A DNA stretch of 64,000 nucleotides from Desulfobacteraceae bacterium (GTDB taxonomy: Bacteria > Desulfobacterota > Desulfobacteria > Desulfobacterales > Desulfosalsimonadaceae): the NCBI GenBank assembly GCA_003599885.1, contig QZKW01000066.1, forward strand, positions 124,001-188,000, written 5' to 3'. The notes under the pieces are model-generated. The model worked only from the letters and a program-made list of their open reading frames with translations. It searched no databases and was not told the origin of the DNA. Shown here in pieces: positions 1 to 8,488 of the stretch. Each line of letters opens with the position of its first letter. The stretch's first letter is position 1. Made by a program: the position numbers and the translations under genes.

Positions 1-282
1 GCCTGGGATGTGGTCAACAACGCCATGCAGATTATGGGCGGGATCGGATACACGGATGTGTATCCCATTGAAAGGGCCCTCCGGGATACCCGCCTGGGGA
101 TGATCTGGACCGGAACCACTCAGATCATGAACCTGATGATTCAGCATGAATACTATAACCAGGTATTGGCCCCGGCCTATGACCGCAGAATCATGGAAGA
201 CGACGCCGCAAACCCGGATATTACGGAACGGTGCTTTTCAGATGAGGACATGATGGATGTTTTTGAAGGGAAAATAAAGTAA
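1..282 (+). CDS. Acyl-CoA dehydrogenase, C-terminal fragment
   Basis: The frame is open from base 1 and ends in TAA, so only the last 93 residues are present. They match the C-terminal helical domain of FAD-dependent acyl-CoA dehydrogenases, which oxidise acyl-CoA to enoyl-CoA and pass electrons to ETF. Diagnostic stretches are [20 protein letters not shown] near residues 10-29 and [10 protein letters not shown] just after, corresponding to the conserved flavin- and subunit-contacting Gly/Arg/Thr positions. A tail of about 40 acidic residues follows. Substrate chain length cannot be judged from this piece. A strong hairpin follows the stop codon. Confidence 0.9.
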   Translation, partial: AWDVVNNAMQIMGGIGYTDVYPIERALRDTRLGMIWTGTTQIMNLMIQHEYYNQVLAPAYDRRIMEDDAANPDITERCFSDEDMMDVFEGKIK

Positions 283-296
283 AGCGACAACTAAAA

Positions 297-339
297 AAGG
301 CGGATTATTGATTTGAAAACCAAATCAATAATCCGCCTT
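297..339. terminator. Bidirectional intrinsic terminator between two convergent genes
   Basis: A perfect 19-bp stem (left arm 297-315, right arm 321-339) encloses a 5-base loop. Read on the minus strand the stem runs into six T, so it is a strong terminator for the HU gene. On the plus strand the tail (aaaatttt) is weaker, but the hairpin can still stop transcription from the acyl-CoA dehydrogenase gene. Confidence 0.85.
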
Positions 340-360
340 AAAATTTTGTACAGATTCTGT

Positions 361-633
361 TTATACAGATTCTTTTAACTTTTTCCCGACGGTAAACTTG
401 ACCACATTTTTGGCGGCGATTTTAATTGCGGCCCCGGTCTGGGGATTGCGCCCTTTTCTGGCTTTTCTTCTGACGACTGAAAATGACCCGAAGCCGACCA
501 GCGTCACCTTACCGTCTTTTTTCTTCAGCGCCTGAGTCACCCCGTCCATGAATGCATCCAAAGCCGCGCTCGCTTTTGTTTTTGGAATCCCTGCATCTTT
601 TGCCATTGCTTCAATTAATTCTGTTTTTGTCAT
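361..633 (-). CDS. HU family DNA-binding protein
   Basis: A 90-residue protein, the normal length for HU/IHF subunits. It starts with MTKTELIEAMAKDAGIPKTK, the dimerising helix-turn-helix. It carries the family signature GFGSF near residue 47 and the beta-arm RNPQTG near 62-67, whose proline intercalates into DNA and bends it. The basic C-terminus ends KFTVGKKLKESV. A good ribosome site (AGGAGG) lies 5-7 bases before the ATG. It is expected to act as a nucleoid architectural protein. It is monocistronic, bounded by the terminator at 297-339. HU and IHF subunits cannot be told apart safely; the lack of IHF-specific features favours HU. Confidence 0.95.
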   Translation of the reverse strand: MTKTELIEAMAKDAGIPKTKASAALDAFMDGVTQALKKKDGKVTLVGFGSFSVVRRKARKGRNPQTGAAIKIAAKNVVKFTVGKKLKESV

Positions 634-1024
634 CGACTCCTCCTGTTGTTTAGTTATTTCAACTCAAACTGGATTTGCCCCTGGTGAAGCAAGGGGGCAG
701 GTTATCGGGCCACTACTCCTTACGGCTTCCTGAACTGATTTCCCATAACACCCTAAACTTTTGATATCTCTTTTAATAAAGTCCAATAAAAAGTATGTCA
801 AGTTATTTTTCTCAACATTCTGATAAGTTAGGAACTTTCATGGCTATTTTCCTATAATTGACAGCCATTCAAAAAATCAAATTACGATGGCAACGTTTAC
901 AAAATTAAACTTAAACAATTGTAATTATGAACAATTATAAGTATTTTTCATGGTATAAGCAGTACAGAATACAGCGCAACAAAAAAGTCAGACACTGCCC
1001 ACCCATCAGAATCCGATCACTGTG
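634..1024. other. 391-base non-coding gap, no firm feature
   Basis: This separates the HU start from the 3' end of the ThDP enzyme gene; both are on the minus strand, so the HU promoter must lie here. The half near 740-970 is very AT-rich. A loose dyad (aattgt / acaatt) sits near 915-935, and an imperfect G/C hairpin near 673-697 has one bulged base. I see no tRNA, no convincing ORF and no clear terminator for the HU-side or ThDP-side transcripts. Confidence 0.5.
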
Positions 1025-2566
1025 TCATCCCAGCGCCAGCTCAATCAGATGCGGTCCCTTTTCAGACAATGCTTTTTCAAGCTCTTGGGCCATGCCCTCA
1101 CAGGTATTGACGGACACCGATGCAACGCCCTGGGACTCGCCGAGCTTCACCCAGTCAATGCCGGAAAGATCAGTCATGCGCTGGGCGTTTGCACCGGGCG
1201 CCAGGTTTCCTGAGCGGGCCATCTCCATTTTTAAAATATCGTAGCTGCGGTTTGAGCAGATGAGGGTGGTGACGTTCAGGTTTTCCCTGGCCTGGGTCCA
1301 CAGGGACTGGATCGTATACATGGCGCTGCCGTCCGCCTGGAAATCAATGATCGGCCTGTCCGGACAAGCTATGGCAGCGCCTGTTGCGCTGGCAGGGCCC
1401 TGGCCGATGGAACCGCCAGTAAGCGAAAGCAGGGTAAATTTCGGGCATCCGTTGATTACAGCATGATAGGCGAGGCTGTTGGTGATCGCCTCTTCCACCA
1501 CAATGGCATTTTCGGGCTGGATGGCGGCAAGGATGGAACCGGCTTTTGTCCCATCCAGTTTTCCTGCGGGCATGTCCGGTCGTTTCAATATCGACAGTAT
1601 CTCCGGATCAGGCACATCCGGCCCATCAACCACACGAGCGATCAATGACAGGGCATCCATAGCGGCCCCACCACTCGGGGCAATCACCAGTTTTTTCTGA
1701 TCATCATGAACAAACTGGCTTGGTAGTCCGGGATATCCGAAAAAAGCCACCGGTACGCGCGTTCCGATGCAAATGACTGCATCATAGGGTTTCAGGGTTT
1801 CCAGGGCCATTTCCGGCAGGTAAGGAATGCGATGGATATCCGGATAACCGGCTCCCTGTTCCAGCCGGGCCGGGAATGTGTCATAAAAGAGGTCGCAATC
1901 AATTTTTGACTGAATACAGGCGGCAGTCATCAAACCTCTATCCGATAAGGCCTGACCGCCTAAAATCAGGGCGCATTTTCCTGCTTTTAGCAGCAGGTCA
2001 ACCGCCTGCCCGACCAGCACTTCGTCCACCGGAAGTTTATTTTTTTCAGGAAATCCAATGCCCGTATCCGATATCTCTGTCCATTGGAAATCATTGGGTG
2101 CTATCAAGGTGGCAATCCCGCCGTTTAAAGCGGCGGCAACAGCATCCACTGTGTCACGCCCCAAAGTATCAGGGCTTTTAATTGTTCGATACCAGGCTGA
2201 CACACTGCCAGCCAGTGCCTCGATATCCATTGCCAATAAAGGGTCAAACGGCAGATGCCAGCTCGCATGTTCCCCCACCACATTCAGCATCGGGGTTTTT
2301 GCGCGTCTGGCATTGTGGAGATTGGCAACCCCATTGCCAAACCCCGGCCCGAGATGCAATAACGTCATGGCCGGTTTTCCCGCCATGCGCGCATACCCGT
2401 CTGCCGCGCCGGTGCAGACGCCTTCGAACAAACCCAAAACCGCCCGCATACCCGGGACACTGTCCAGGGCGTTCACAAGGGGCATTTCCGTTGTGCCGGG
2501 GTTGGCGAAACACACTTCAATTCCCGCTTTCACCGCCGTATGAATAAGAAACTCAGCACCGTTCAT
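1025..2566 (-). CDS. Thiamine diphosphate-dependent decarboxylase/acetolactate synthase-like enzyme
   Basis: A 513-residue member of the ThDP enzyme superfamily, in the benzoylformate decarboxylase/acetolactate synthase-like branch. The N-terminal Pyr domain has the catalytic glutamate in LFEGVCTGAADGYARMAG near residue 50. The C-terminal PP domain has a metal/ThDP motif beginning ADGSAMYTIQSLW and ending in CSNRSY, with Ala where most relatives have Gly (GDGS). A longer frame can begin at TTG 2587, but GGAGGT lies 5 bases before ATG 2566, so that start is chosen. The substrate is unknown: a 2-oxoacid decarboxylase or C-C ligase is likely. It is distinct from the biosynthetic ilvB at 43.3 kb, and no small subunit is nearby. 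Confidence 0.85.
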   Translation of the reverse strand: MNGAEFLIHTAVKAGIEVCFANPGTTEMPLVNALDSVPGMRAVLGLFEGVCTGAADGYARMAGKPAMTLLHLGPGFGNGVANLHNARRAKTPMLNVVGEHASWHLPFDPLLAMDIEALAGSVSAWYRTIKSPDTLGRDTVDAVAAALNGGIATLIAPNDFQWTEISDTGIGFPEKNKLPVDEVLVGQAVDLLLKAGKCALILGGQALSDRGLMTAACIQSKIDCDLFYDTFPARLEQGAGYPDIHRIPYLPEMALETLKPYDAVICIGTRVPVAFFGYPGLPSQFVHDDQKKLVIAPSGGAAMDALSLIARVVDGPDVPDPEILSILKRPDMPAGKLDGTKAGSILAAIQPENAIVVEEAITNSLAYHAVINGCPKFTLLSLTGGSIGQGPASATGAAIACPDRPIIDFQADGSAMYTIQSLWTQARENLNVTTLICSNRSYDILKMEMARSGNLAPGANAQRMTDLSGIDWVKLGESQGVASVSVNTCEGMAQELEKALSEKGPHLIELALG

Positions 2567-2768
2567 CCTTACCTCCATTGTCTGCAAAATATTATCATTG
2601 CAATACCATCCGTATCGCTTGACCCATCATAGCATTCATGCGATATATCAAGAAAAAAAAGCAAGGATTTATCACGCAAAAATGCGTTTTGTTTACCGGG
2701 CTTTTTCGTGAACCAACAGGCGACGCCTCAGGAATAAATGAGTCCTGTCCGTTACAAGGAGGATGAAA

Positions 2769-3845
2769 ATGGATCTATCCGGTTATCGAATTGTCATCAC
2801 GCAGGTGAACTATTGCCTGTGCTTTCAGGCCCCAACGGCCTTTACCTGTTCGGGCAAGTCGATTTTGATGCCTGCGGATACCCCTTTCTGCGTGGGCTTT
2901 GCCGAAGGGCTGATTCCTGCGATGTCGGCCTGCGTCCATTCGGGAGAGGATGTCATGGAATTTGAATGCACCGGCGGATTCTCAGGATGCGGGGGTCAGA
3001 TGTCCTATCAGATTGAAAAAGCCGGATTCCAGCATATCAAAGCGAATAAAACTGCGGCCAAAAATCAATTCGCGGCCATTTCAAAGCTGCTTTTGAACCT
3101 GCCCATGTTCAAATCCTTTGATCCAGCCAGTATGAAACGTCTGCTGTCACATTTCCAGCTGGAGCATATCCATGATCTGGGTTTCAAGTCGTTCAAATAC
3201 CGGGATGTTATTATTTCAAAAGGGCAGCCGGGGACGCATTTATACATCATTGTTGCAGGGAAGGTTGAGGTGCTGGATGATCAGGACAATACAATTACCT
3301 TCCTGTGCAATGGTGAGGTGTTCGGCGAAATGAGCCTGATCAGCGGAAAACCGGTTGGCGCCACCGTCAAAGCAGTGTCCCCCACCACCGTGTTCCGGCT
3401 GGACAGCAAGGATTTCCAAAGCATTCTCTCCAAATTTCCCGCTTTGCAGACCTATTTCACCATGCTGCTCACCCGGAGGCTGGCCCAGAGCAATGTCGAC
3501 CGCTCCAAGGAGCTGACCACCGGCATGGCGGGGTCGCTTTCGGAAATGCCCGCAGAGGAAATACTTCAGGCCATGCATATTAATGATAAAACCGGTGTAT
3601 TGACATTCAAGTTAACCAAAGGCGAGGGGAAAATCTATTTCCGCAACGGGGAAATTATTCATGCCAGCTATGACGGTGAAACCCGACTGAACGCCATCGC
3701 CCAGATCGTTGCCTGCCGAACCGGAAAGTTCTCTCTGAACCCCGAACTTCCGCCCGATGCAAAACGCATGACCTCTCTGGGAAATTTCATGGGCATCCTG
3801 ATCTATGCACTCAAGGACATGGACGAGAAAACCGGTCAAGACTAA
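2769..3845 (+). CDS. Cyclic nucleotide-binding domain protein with C-terminal DUF4388 domain
   Basis: A 358-residue predicted regulator. Residues 1-95 form a Cys-rich N-terminal domain (CLCF, FTC, FCVGF, SAC, FECTGGFSGCGG) that I do not recognise with certainty; it loosely resembles TIGR04076. Residues 115-240 are a cNMP-binding beta-roll, with GTHLYIIVAGKVEVLD and NGEVFGEMSLISGKPVGATVKA. Residues 255-340 match DUF4388, a PATAN-like domain common in deltaproteobacterial signalling, with TGVLTFKLTKGEGKIYFRNG. There is no DNA-binding or output enzyme domain. AAGGAGG at 2756-2762 abuts ATG 2763, so ATG 2769, six bases downstream, is the better start. It is transcribed away from the ThDP gene. 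Confidence 0.85.
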   Translation: MDLSGYRIVITQVNYCLCFQAPTAFTCSGKSILMPADTPFCVGFAEGLIPAMSACVHSGEDVMEFECTGGFSGCGGQMSYQIEKAGFQHIKANKTAAKNQFAAISKLLLNLPMFKSFDPASMKRLLSHFQLEHIHDLGFKSFKYRDVIISKGQPGTHLYIIVAGKVEVLDDQDNTITFLCNGEVFGEMSLISGKPVGATVKAVSPTTVFRLDSKDFQSILSKFPALQTYFTMLLTRRLAQSNVDRSKELTTGMAGSLSEMPAEEILQAMHINDKTGVLTFKLTKGEGKIYFRNGEIIHASYDGETRLNAIAQIVACRTGKFSLNPELPPDAKRMTSLGNFMGILIYALKDMDEKTGQD

Positions 3846-3937
3846 CCGAGAACAGCCGATTTTAAACCTGAATCTCAGCGATGGGCGAAAAATATCCCGC
3901 CTGCTCTCTTCAAACGCGTAATCTCATGGAGATGAAA

Positions 3938-4903
3938 ATGTTAAAAACCAAAATAACGGAACGTTTCGGAATTAAATACCCCATTGTCGGCGGCGCCATG
4001 ATGTGGATTTCCAGGGCCGAGTATGTGGCGGCGATGTCTGAAGCCGGTGGTCTCGGAATTATGGCGTCTGCAAATTATAAATCCAAAGACGCATTTGACG
4101 AAGCCATCACAAAAATGAAGACGTTAACCGGCAAGCCTTATGGCGTTAACATCAATCTGTTTCCGGCCCTGACCCAGATCGACAACAATGAATATATTGA
4201 TGTGATGGCGGACCACGGTCTTAAAATTGTGGAAACATCCGGTCATCACGCGCCTGACGAACTGGTGAGCCGGTTCAAAGACCTGAAAATGACGTGGATT
4301 CACAAATGCGTCGGCGTCCGCTATGCAAAAAAAGTGGAAGCCATGGGCGCTGACATCGTGACAGTGGTGGGATATGAAAACGGCGGGGCCACCGGCAGAC
4401 TGGATATCGGCACCATGGTCCTGGTGCCCGTGGTGGTGGATGCGGTGACAGTGCCTGTGATCGGCGGGGGCGGCATATCCGACGGCCGCGGTCTTGCGGC
4501 GGTGCTGGCCTTGGGCGCTGAAGCGGTCATAATGGGAACCCGGCTGCTCGTCACCAAAGAATCGCCGATTCACGATAACATAAAAACCGCCCTGCTGAAT
4601 GCTTCCGAACTGGATACCATGCTGGTCATGCGCTCATTAAACGCCACTCACCGCGTGCTCGCCAATGAAGCGGCAAAAAAATGTGTGGAACTCGAAGATT
4701 GCAAGGCGGACTTCATGACACTCTATGATGTCATCAAAGGCGAAAACGCCAAAGAGATGTATTATGAAGGCGATGTCGGCAAAGGGATCCTTTCCTGCGG
4801 ACAGGGAATCGGGCTGACCCATGATATCCCGACAATAAAGGAACTCTTTGACCGCATGGCAGCAGAGGCCGAAGAAAGGCTGGGGCAATTGACGAATCGG
4901 TAG
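3938..4903 (+). CDS. FMN-dependent FabK/nitronate monooxygenase-like TIM-barrel protein
   Basis: A 321-residue protein of the nitronate monooxygenase / enoyl-ACP reductase II family. Seen features: an N-terminal FGIKYPIVGGAMM flavin-binding start, AGGLGIMAS, and the phosphate-binding VPVIGGGGISDGRGLAAVLALGAEAVIMGTRLL. The segment that normally reads GxExGGHxG is GYENGGATG (residues 145-153), with Ala151 in place of the catalytic His, so classical nitronate oxidation or enoyl reduction is doubtful. GGAG at 3928-3931 with a 6-base gap supports ATG 3938 over ATGs at 3926 and 3932. Its product may be an oxidoreductase of CoA or acyl intermediates, but nothing here proves that. Confidence 0.8.
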   Translation: MLKTKITERFGIKYPIVGGAMMWISRAEYVAAMSEAGGLGIMASANYKSKDAFDEAITKMKTLTGKPYGVNINLFPALTQIDNNEYIDVMADHGLKIVETSGHHAPDELVSRFKDLKMTWIHKCVGVRYAKKVEAMGADIVTVVGYENGGATGRLDIGTMVLVPVVVDAVTVPVIGGGGISDGRGLAAVLALGAEAVIMGTRLLVTKESPIHDNIKTALLNASELDTMLVMRSLNATHRVLANEAAKKCVELEDCKADFMTLYDVIKGENAKEMYYEGDVGKGILSCGQGIGLTHDIPTIKELFDRMAAEAEERLGQLTNR

Positions 4904-4937
4904 ATTCGGGTTTTCAGACAACAGAGGAGTATGACCG

Positions 4938-6191
4938 ATGATGATGAAACATGTGCTTGGATTGATACTGGGTGGCGGCCAGGGTTCCCGGCTGTACCCC
5001 CTCACCAAATTACGATCCAAACCGGCAGTGCCCATTGCCGGAAAATACCGGCTGATCGACATTCCCATCAGCAACTGCCTGAATTCCGGCATCGACAAAA
5101 TCGCGATTTTGACCCAGTTTAATTCCGCCTCCCTTCATCGGCATATCCAGCGCACTTATGCCCGGGATATGTTCACGGAAGGATGGGTCCAGATCCTGGC
5201 TGCTGAGCAGACTCCTCAAAGTGACAGCTGGTATCAGGGAACAGCGGATGCGGTCCGGCAGCAGATGATGGAGATCCAGACCACACGAACCCGATATGTC
5301 GTGGTTCTGGCCGGAGACCATCTGTACAATATGAATTACCGGGATTTTGTCCATTATCACATCTCCAGCGGCGCGGACATCACCATGGCTGTTCAACCGG
5401 TCGGCGCGGACACGGCCCCTGCCCTTGGGATTTTAAAACGCGACGACAGCGGCCGGATCATCCAATTTACGGAAAAACCGGCGCCATCCGCCCTGACAGG
5501 CCTTGAAAGCATGCCCGGCGGTGAAAATCCCTATCTTGCGTCTATGGGAATTTATGTTTTCTCCATGGATCTGCTTATTGAGGTATTGAAAAACGAAGGG
5601 GATGATTTCGGCAAGAACATCATTCCGGCCGTCATAGCCGATTACCGGGTGATGGGCTACATTTATGACGATTACTGGGCGGATATCGGCACCATGCGCC
5701 GGTTTTATGAAGCCAATCTTGAAATGGCTTCCCCGGAACGCCCGTTTGATTTTTATAATCCTGACCGCCCCATATACAGCCGCGCCCGATTTCTGCCTGC
5801 AACCGAAGTTCATGGCGCACAGCTTAAGCATGTGCTGCTCGCTGACGGCTGCCGGATACTGGATGCTGAAATCACCCAGTCGGTCATCGGCCTTCGCTGC
5901 CTGATCGATTCCCAGGCAATCATTCGATCGTCGGTCATCATGGGCGCGGATTATTACGAAACAGAAAGGGATATTGTTGAGAATCATCAATTGAACAGAC
6001 CCGGCATAGGCATCGGACAGGGTGCCAATATCGAAGCCGCCATTATCGACAAAAACGCCCGCATCGGACGCAATGTGCGCATCCGGCACCTGCCGGGCCG
6101 GCCCGACTCTGAGACCGACAACTGGGCGGCCCGCGACGGGCTGGTGATCGTTCCCAAAGGCGCAATTATACCGGATAATACTGAAATATAA
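4938..6191 (+). CDS. glgC: Glucose-1-phosphate adenylyltransferase
   Basis: A 417-residue protein of the usual GlgC length. It makes ADP-glucose from glucose-1-phosphate and ATP, the first committed step of glycogen synthesis. Nucleotide-binding signature: LGGGQGSRLYPLTKLRSKPA at residues 10-29, then GKYRLIDIPISNCLNSGI. Further motifs are WYQGTADAVRQ, VVLAGDHLYNMNY, FTEKP and DYWADIGTMRRFYEANLEM. The C-terminal third has the hexapeptide-repeat left-handed beta-helix (VIGLRCLIDSQAIIRSSVIMG). GAGGAG precedes the ATG by 8 bases. glgA follows 23 bases downstream, so the two form an operon. Confidence 0.97.
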   Translation: MMMKHVLGLILGGGQGSRLYPLTKLRSKPAVPIAGKYRLIDIPISNCLNSGIDKIAILTQFNSASLHRHIQRTYARDMFTEGWVQILAAEQTPQSDSWYQGTADAVRQQMMEIQTTRTRYVVVLAGDHLYNMNYRDFVHYHISSGADITMAVQPVGADTAPALGILKRDDSGRIIQFTEKPAPSALTGLESMPGGENPYLASMGIYVFSMDLLIEVLKNEGDDFGKNIIPAVIADYRVMGYIYDDYWADIGTMRRFYEANLEMASPERPFDFYNPDRPIYSRARFLPATEVHGAQLKHVLLADGCRILDAEITQSVIGLRCLIDSQAIIRSSVIMGADYYETERDIVENHQLNRPGIGIGQGANIEAAIIDKNARIGRNVRIRHLPGRPDSETDNWAARDGLVIVPKGAIIPDNTEI

Positions 6192-6214
6192 TGAAAATGG
6201 TAACGGTGTTTTAA

Positions 6215-7660
6215 TTGAATATTTTATATGTTTCACCGGAAATAGCACCTTTTGCCAAAACCGGAGGGCTGGCGGATGTTTCCGGCGCCCTTCCCCGTTC
6301 CATCAAATCACTGGGGCATGACATCCGGTCGGTCATGCCCAAATACCGGTCGGTGCCGGATATGGACATGACGCGGTTGGATATGGCGCCCTTGCGCATA
6401 TCCATGCACAACGGCATCCACGGTGCCGCCGTATGGCAAAGTGAGTTCAGCGGGTCACCGGTTTATCTCATCGAGAATACTGAATATTTTAATCGGGAAA
6501 ATTTTTACGGCATCGGCAACTGGGATTACCCCGACAATCTGGAACGGTTTGTGTTTTTCTGTAAAGCCGCGATCGCTTGCTGCCGTTCGGTTGGCTTTGC
6601 GCCGGACATCATTCACTGCAACGACTGGCAGACAGCACCGATGGCCGCATTGATCAGACAGGCGGATTCTGAAGCGGCCGAAAATATATTCCCGGCCCCT
6701 CCTCGGCCCAAAATCGTCTTTTCCATTCATAATATGGCTTATCAGGGCATCTTTCCCGAACATTTCTGGCCTGTCCTGACGCTGTCTCGCCGGTATTATG
6801 CGTATGATTTTGAATTCTACGGCCAGATCAACCTGATGAAAAGCGCCATTGTGTTTTCCGATGCCATTCATACGGTCAGCCCCACTTATGCCCACGAAAT
6901 CCGGACTACCGATCTTGGTTTCGGGCTGCAAGGAGCGCTTCAGGCCCGGCAGGCTGATACCTTCGGCATTTTAAACGGTGTGGACGACGATGACTGGTCG
7001 CCGCTAAACGACCCATTCACTTACGGCCTCCATTTTTCAGCCGATGATTTATCGGGGAAAAAACACATCAAGACCCGGTTTCGTGAGGAATATGGCCTGC
7101 CTGACGCCGAGGATAAACCGCTCATGGGGATTGTCTCCCGGCTGGTGGACCAGAAAGGGATTGATCTGGTGATGGGATGCGCGGAACGAATCCTCGGACT
7201 TGATACCCAGATATTCATTCTTGGCTTTGGAGAACAGCGATATCATGATTTTTTTGAATGGCTGCTTTCCAAATATCCGGATCGGGTGCGTCTTTATATT
7301 GGATTCAGCCATGAACTGGCGCATAAAATCGAAGCGGCCTGTGATATGTTTCTGATGCCGTCCCGGTTTGAGCCGTGCGGGCTGAACCAGATTTACAGCC
7401 TGAAATACGGCACCCTGCCCATTGTCCGGCATACCGGGGGCCTGGCCGACACCATCCAGGACGGGAGAAATGGCTTCTCTTTTCATGACGCGCATCCGGA
7501 TGTGCTTCTGGATACCGTCGCCCGCGCCTGTGCGGTTTACAGAAACGACCCCGAGAAATGGAAACAGATGATGCGATTTGCCATGAAACAGGATTTTTCC
7601 TGGCGGCATACCGCAGAACTTTATGTCGATATGTATCGCCATGCCTTAAGTAAATCCTAA
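6215..7660 (+). CDS. glgA: Glycogen synthase (ADP-glucose)
   Basis: A 481-residue GT5 glycosyltransferase that extends alpha-1,4-glucan from ADP-glucose made by the upstream gene. The start is TTG, giving MNILYVSPEIAPFAKTGGLA, the exact family N-terminus with the KTGG substrate-binding lysine. Other landmarks are HCNDWQT, SIHNMAYQG, FGILNGVDDDDWSP, SRLVDQKGIDL and PSRFEPCGLNQIYSLKYG, with the catalytic Glu, followed by HTGGLADT. The Shine-Dalgarno site is weak, which with the TTG start suggests modest translation. No branching enzyme or phosphorylase gene is in the window. Confidence 0.97.
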   Translation: MNILYVSPEIAPFAKTGGLADVSGALPRSIKSLGHDIRSVMPKYRSVPDMDMTRLDMAPLRISMHNGIHGAAVWQSEFSGSPVYLIENTEYFNRENFYGIGNWDYPDNLERFVFFCKAAIACCRSVGFAPDIIHCNDWQTAPMAALIRQADSEAAENIFPAPPRPKIVFSIHNMAYQGIFPEHFWPVLTLSRRYYAYDFEFYGQINLMKSAIVFSDAIHTVSPTYAHEIRTTDLGFGLQGALQARQADTFGILNGVDDDDWSPLNDPFTYGLHFSADDLSGKKHIKTRFREEYGLPDAEDKPLMGIVSRLVDQKGIDLVMGCAERILGLDTQIFILGFGEQRYHDFFEWLLSKYPDRVRLYIGFSHELAHKIEAACDMFLMPSRFEPCGLNQIYSLKYGTLPIVRHTGGLADTIQDGRNGFSFHDAHPDVLLDTVARACAVYRNDPEKWKQMMRFAMKQDFSWRHTAELYVDMYRHALSKS

Positions 7661-7691
7661 CTAAAATACACCCACAGGAACCCCTTCGACC

Positions 7692-8477
7692 ATGGAACGA
7701 ACCATCAATCTGGACAACATCACCATCGTACTTAACCGGCCCCGGTTCCCGGAAAACATCGGGGCCGCAGCCCGGGCCGTCCGGAACATGGGCATCCGCC
7801 ACCTCATGGTGATCCGTCCGGAAAACGACGACACGGAAAAAATGATGCGCCTGGCCACTCACGAGGCCCGCGACATTATCGAAAACATGGGGCGGTTTGA
7901 TGATTTTGCCGAAGCCCTGTCCCCCTTTCATTATGTGGTGGGCACCACCGCGCGCCTGGGGGGCGAACGCAAAGCTGTCAAACGGCCAACTGAAATAGCG
8001 CGTTCACTGGTGGACATCTCGAAAGAAAACCAAATCGCCATCGTTTTCGGGCCTGAAGACCGGGGCCTGATCAACGAGGAAATCCGGCTCTGCCATCAAT
8101 TGATCAATATCCCGACAGCTGATTTTTCATCTATCAACCTGGCCCAGGCGGTCATGATCGTCTGCTATGAGCTGTTTCAGGCCTCTCTGGGTGAGGTTGA
8201 CCGCTTTACGCCCCGGCTTGCCACCCGTCACGAACTGGACGGGATGTATGAACAGCTGCGGGACGTTCTGGTGCGCATCAATTATATTCTGCCGGACAAT
8301 ACGGATTACTGGATGAGCCGAATGCGCCTGTTTCTCGCACGAATGCCCCTCCGGGCGAGGGAAGTCAGCATTATCCGGGGCATCTGCCGGCAGATTGACT
8401 GGTTTGGTAAAAAATGCTATCTGGATGGAGTGTCCGGAAATCCGCCGGACCCTGCCCTTGATATAGATATCAGTTGA
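7692..8477 (+). CDS. trmJ: TrmJ-type tRNA 2'-O-methyltransferase (SPOUT family)
   Basis: A 261-residue knotted SPOUT methyltransferase. The N-terminus IVLNRPRFPENIGAAARAVR is the family start motif. The SAM-binding knot is made of IAIVFGPEDRGLINEEI and LINIPTADFSSINLAQAV, typical of TrmJ/group 1 proteins that methylate the ribose at tRNA position 32. The C-terminal part (about 170-245) is the helical dimerisation tail found in TrmJ. It starts 31 bases after glgA and may share its transcript, but a functional link to glycogen is unlikely. RNA target specificity is inferred from the family. Confidence 0.88.
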   Translation: MERTINLDNITIVLNRPRFPENIGAAARAVRNMGIRHLMVIRPENDDTEKMMRLATHEARDIIENMGRFDDFAEALSPFHYVVGTTARLGGERKAVKRPTEIARSLVDISKENQIAIVFGPEDRGLINEEIRLCHQLINIPTADFSSINLAQAVMIVCYELFQASLGEVDRFTPRLATRHELDGMYEQLRDVLVRINYILPDNTDYWMSRMRLFLARMPLRAREVSIIRGICRQIDWFGKKCYLDGVSGNPPDPALDIDIS

Positions 8478-8488
8478 GGAGGTGTTAA

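Noticed and set aside
858-890. TTGACA on the plus strand as a promoter
   Set aside because: No plus-strand gene follows; neighbouring genes are on the minus strand and no good -10 is present.
5433-6248. 271-residue ORF antisense to glgC
   Set aside because: glgC is unmistakable; the opposite frame shows no family features.
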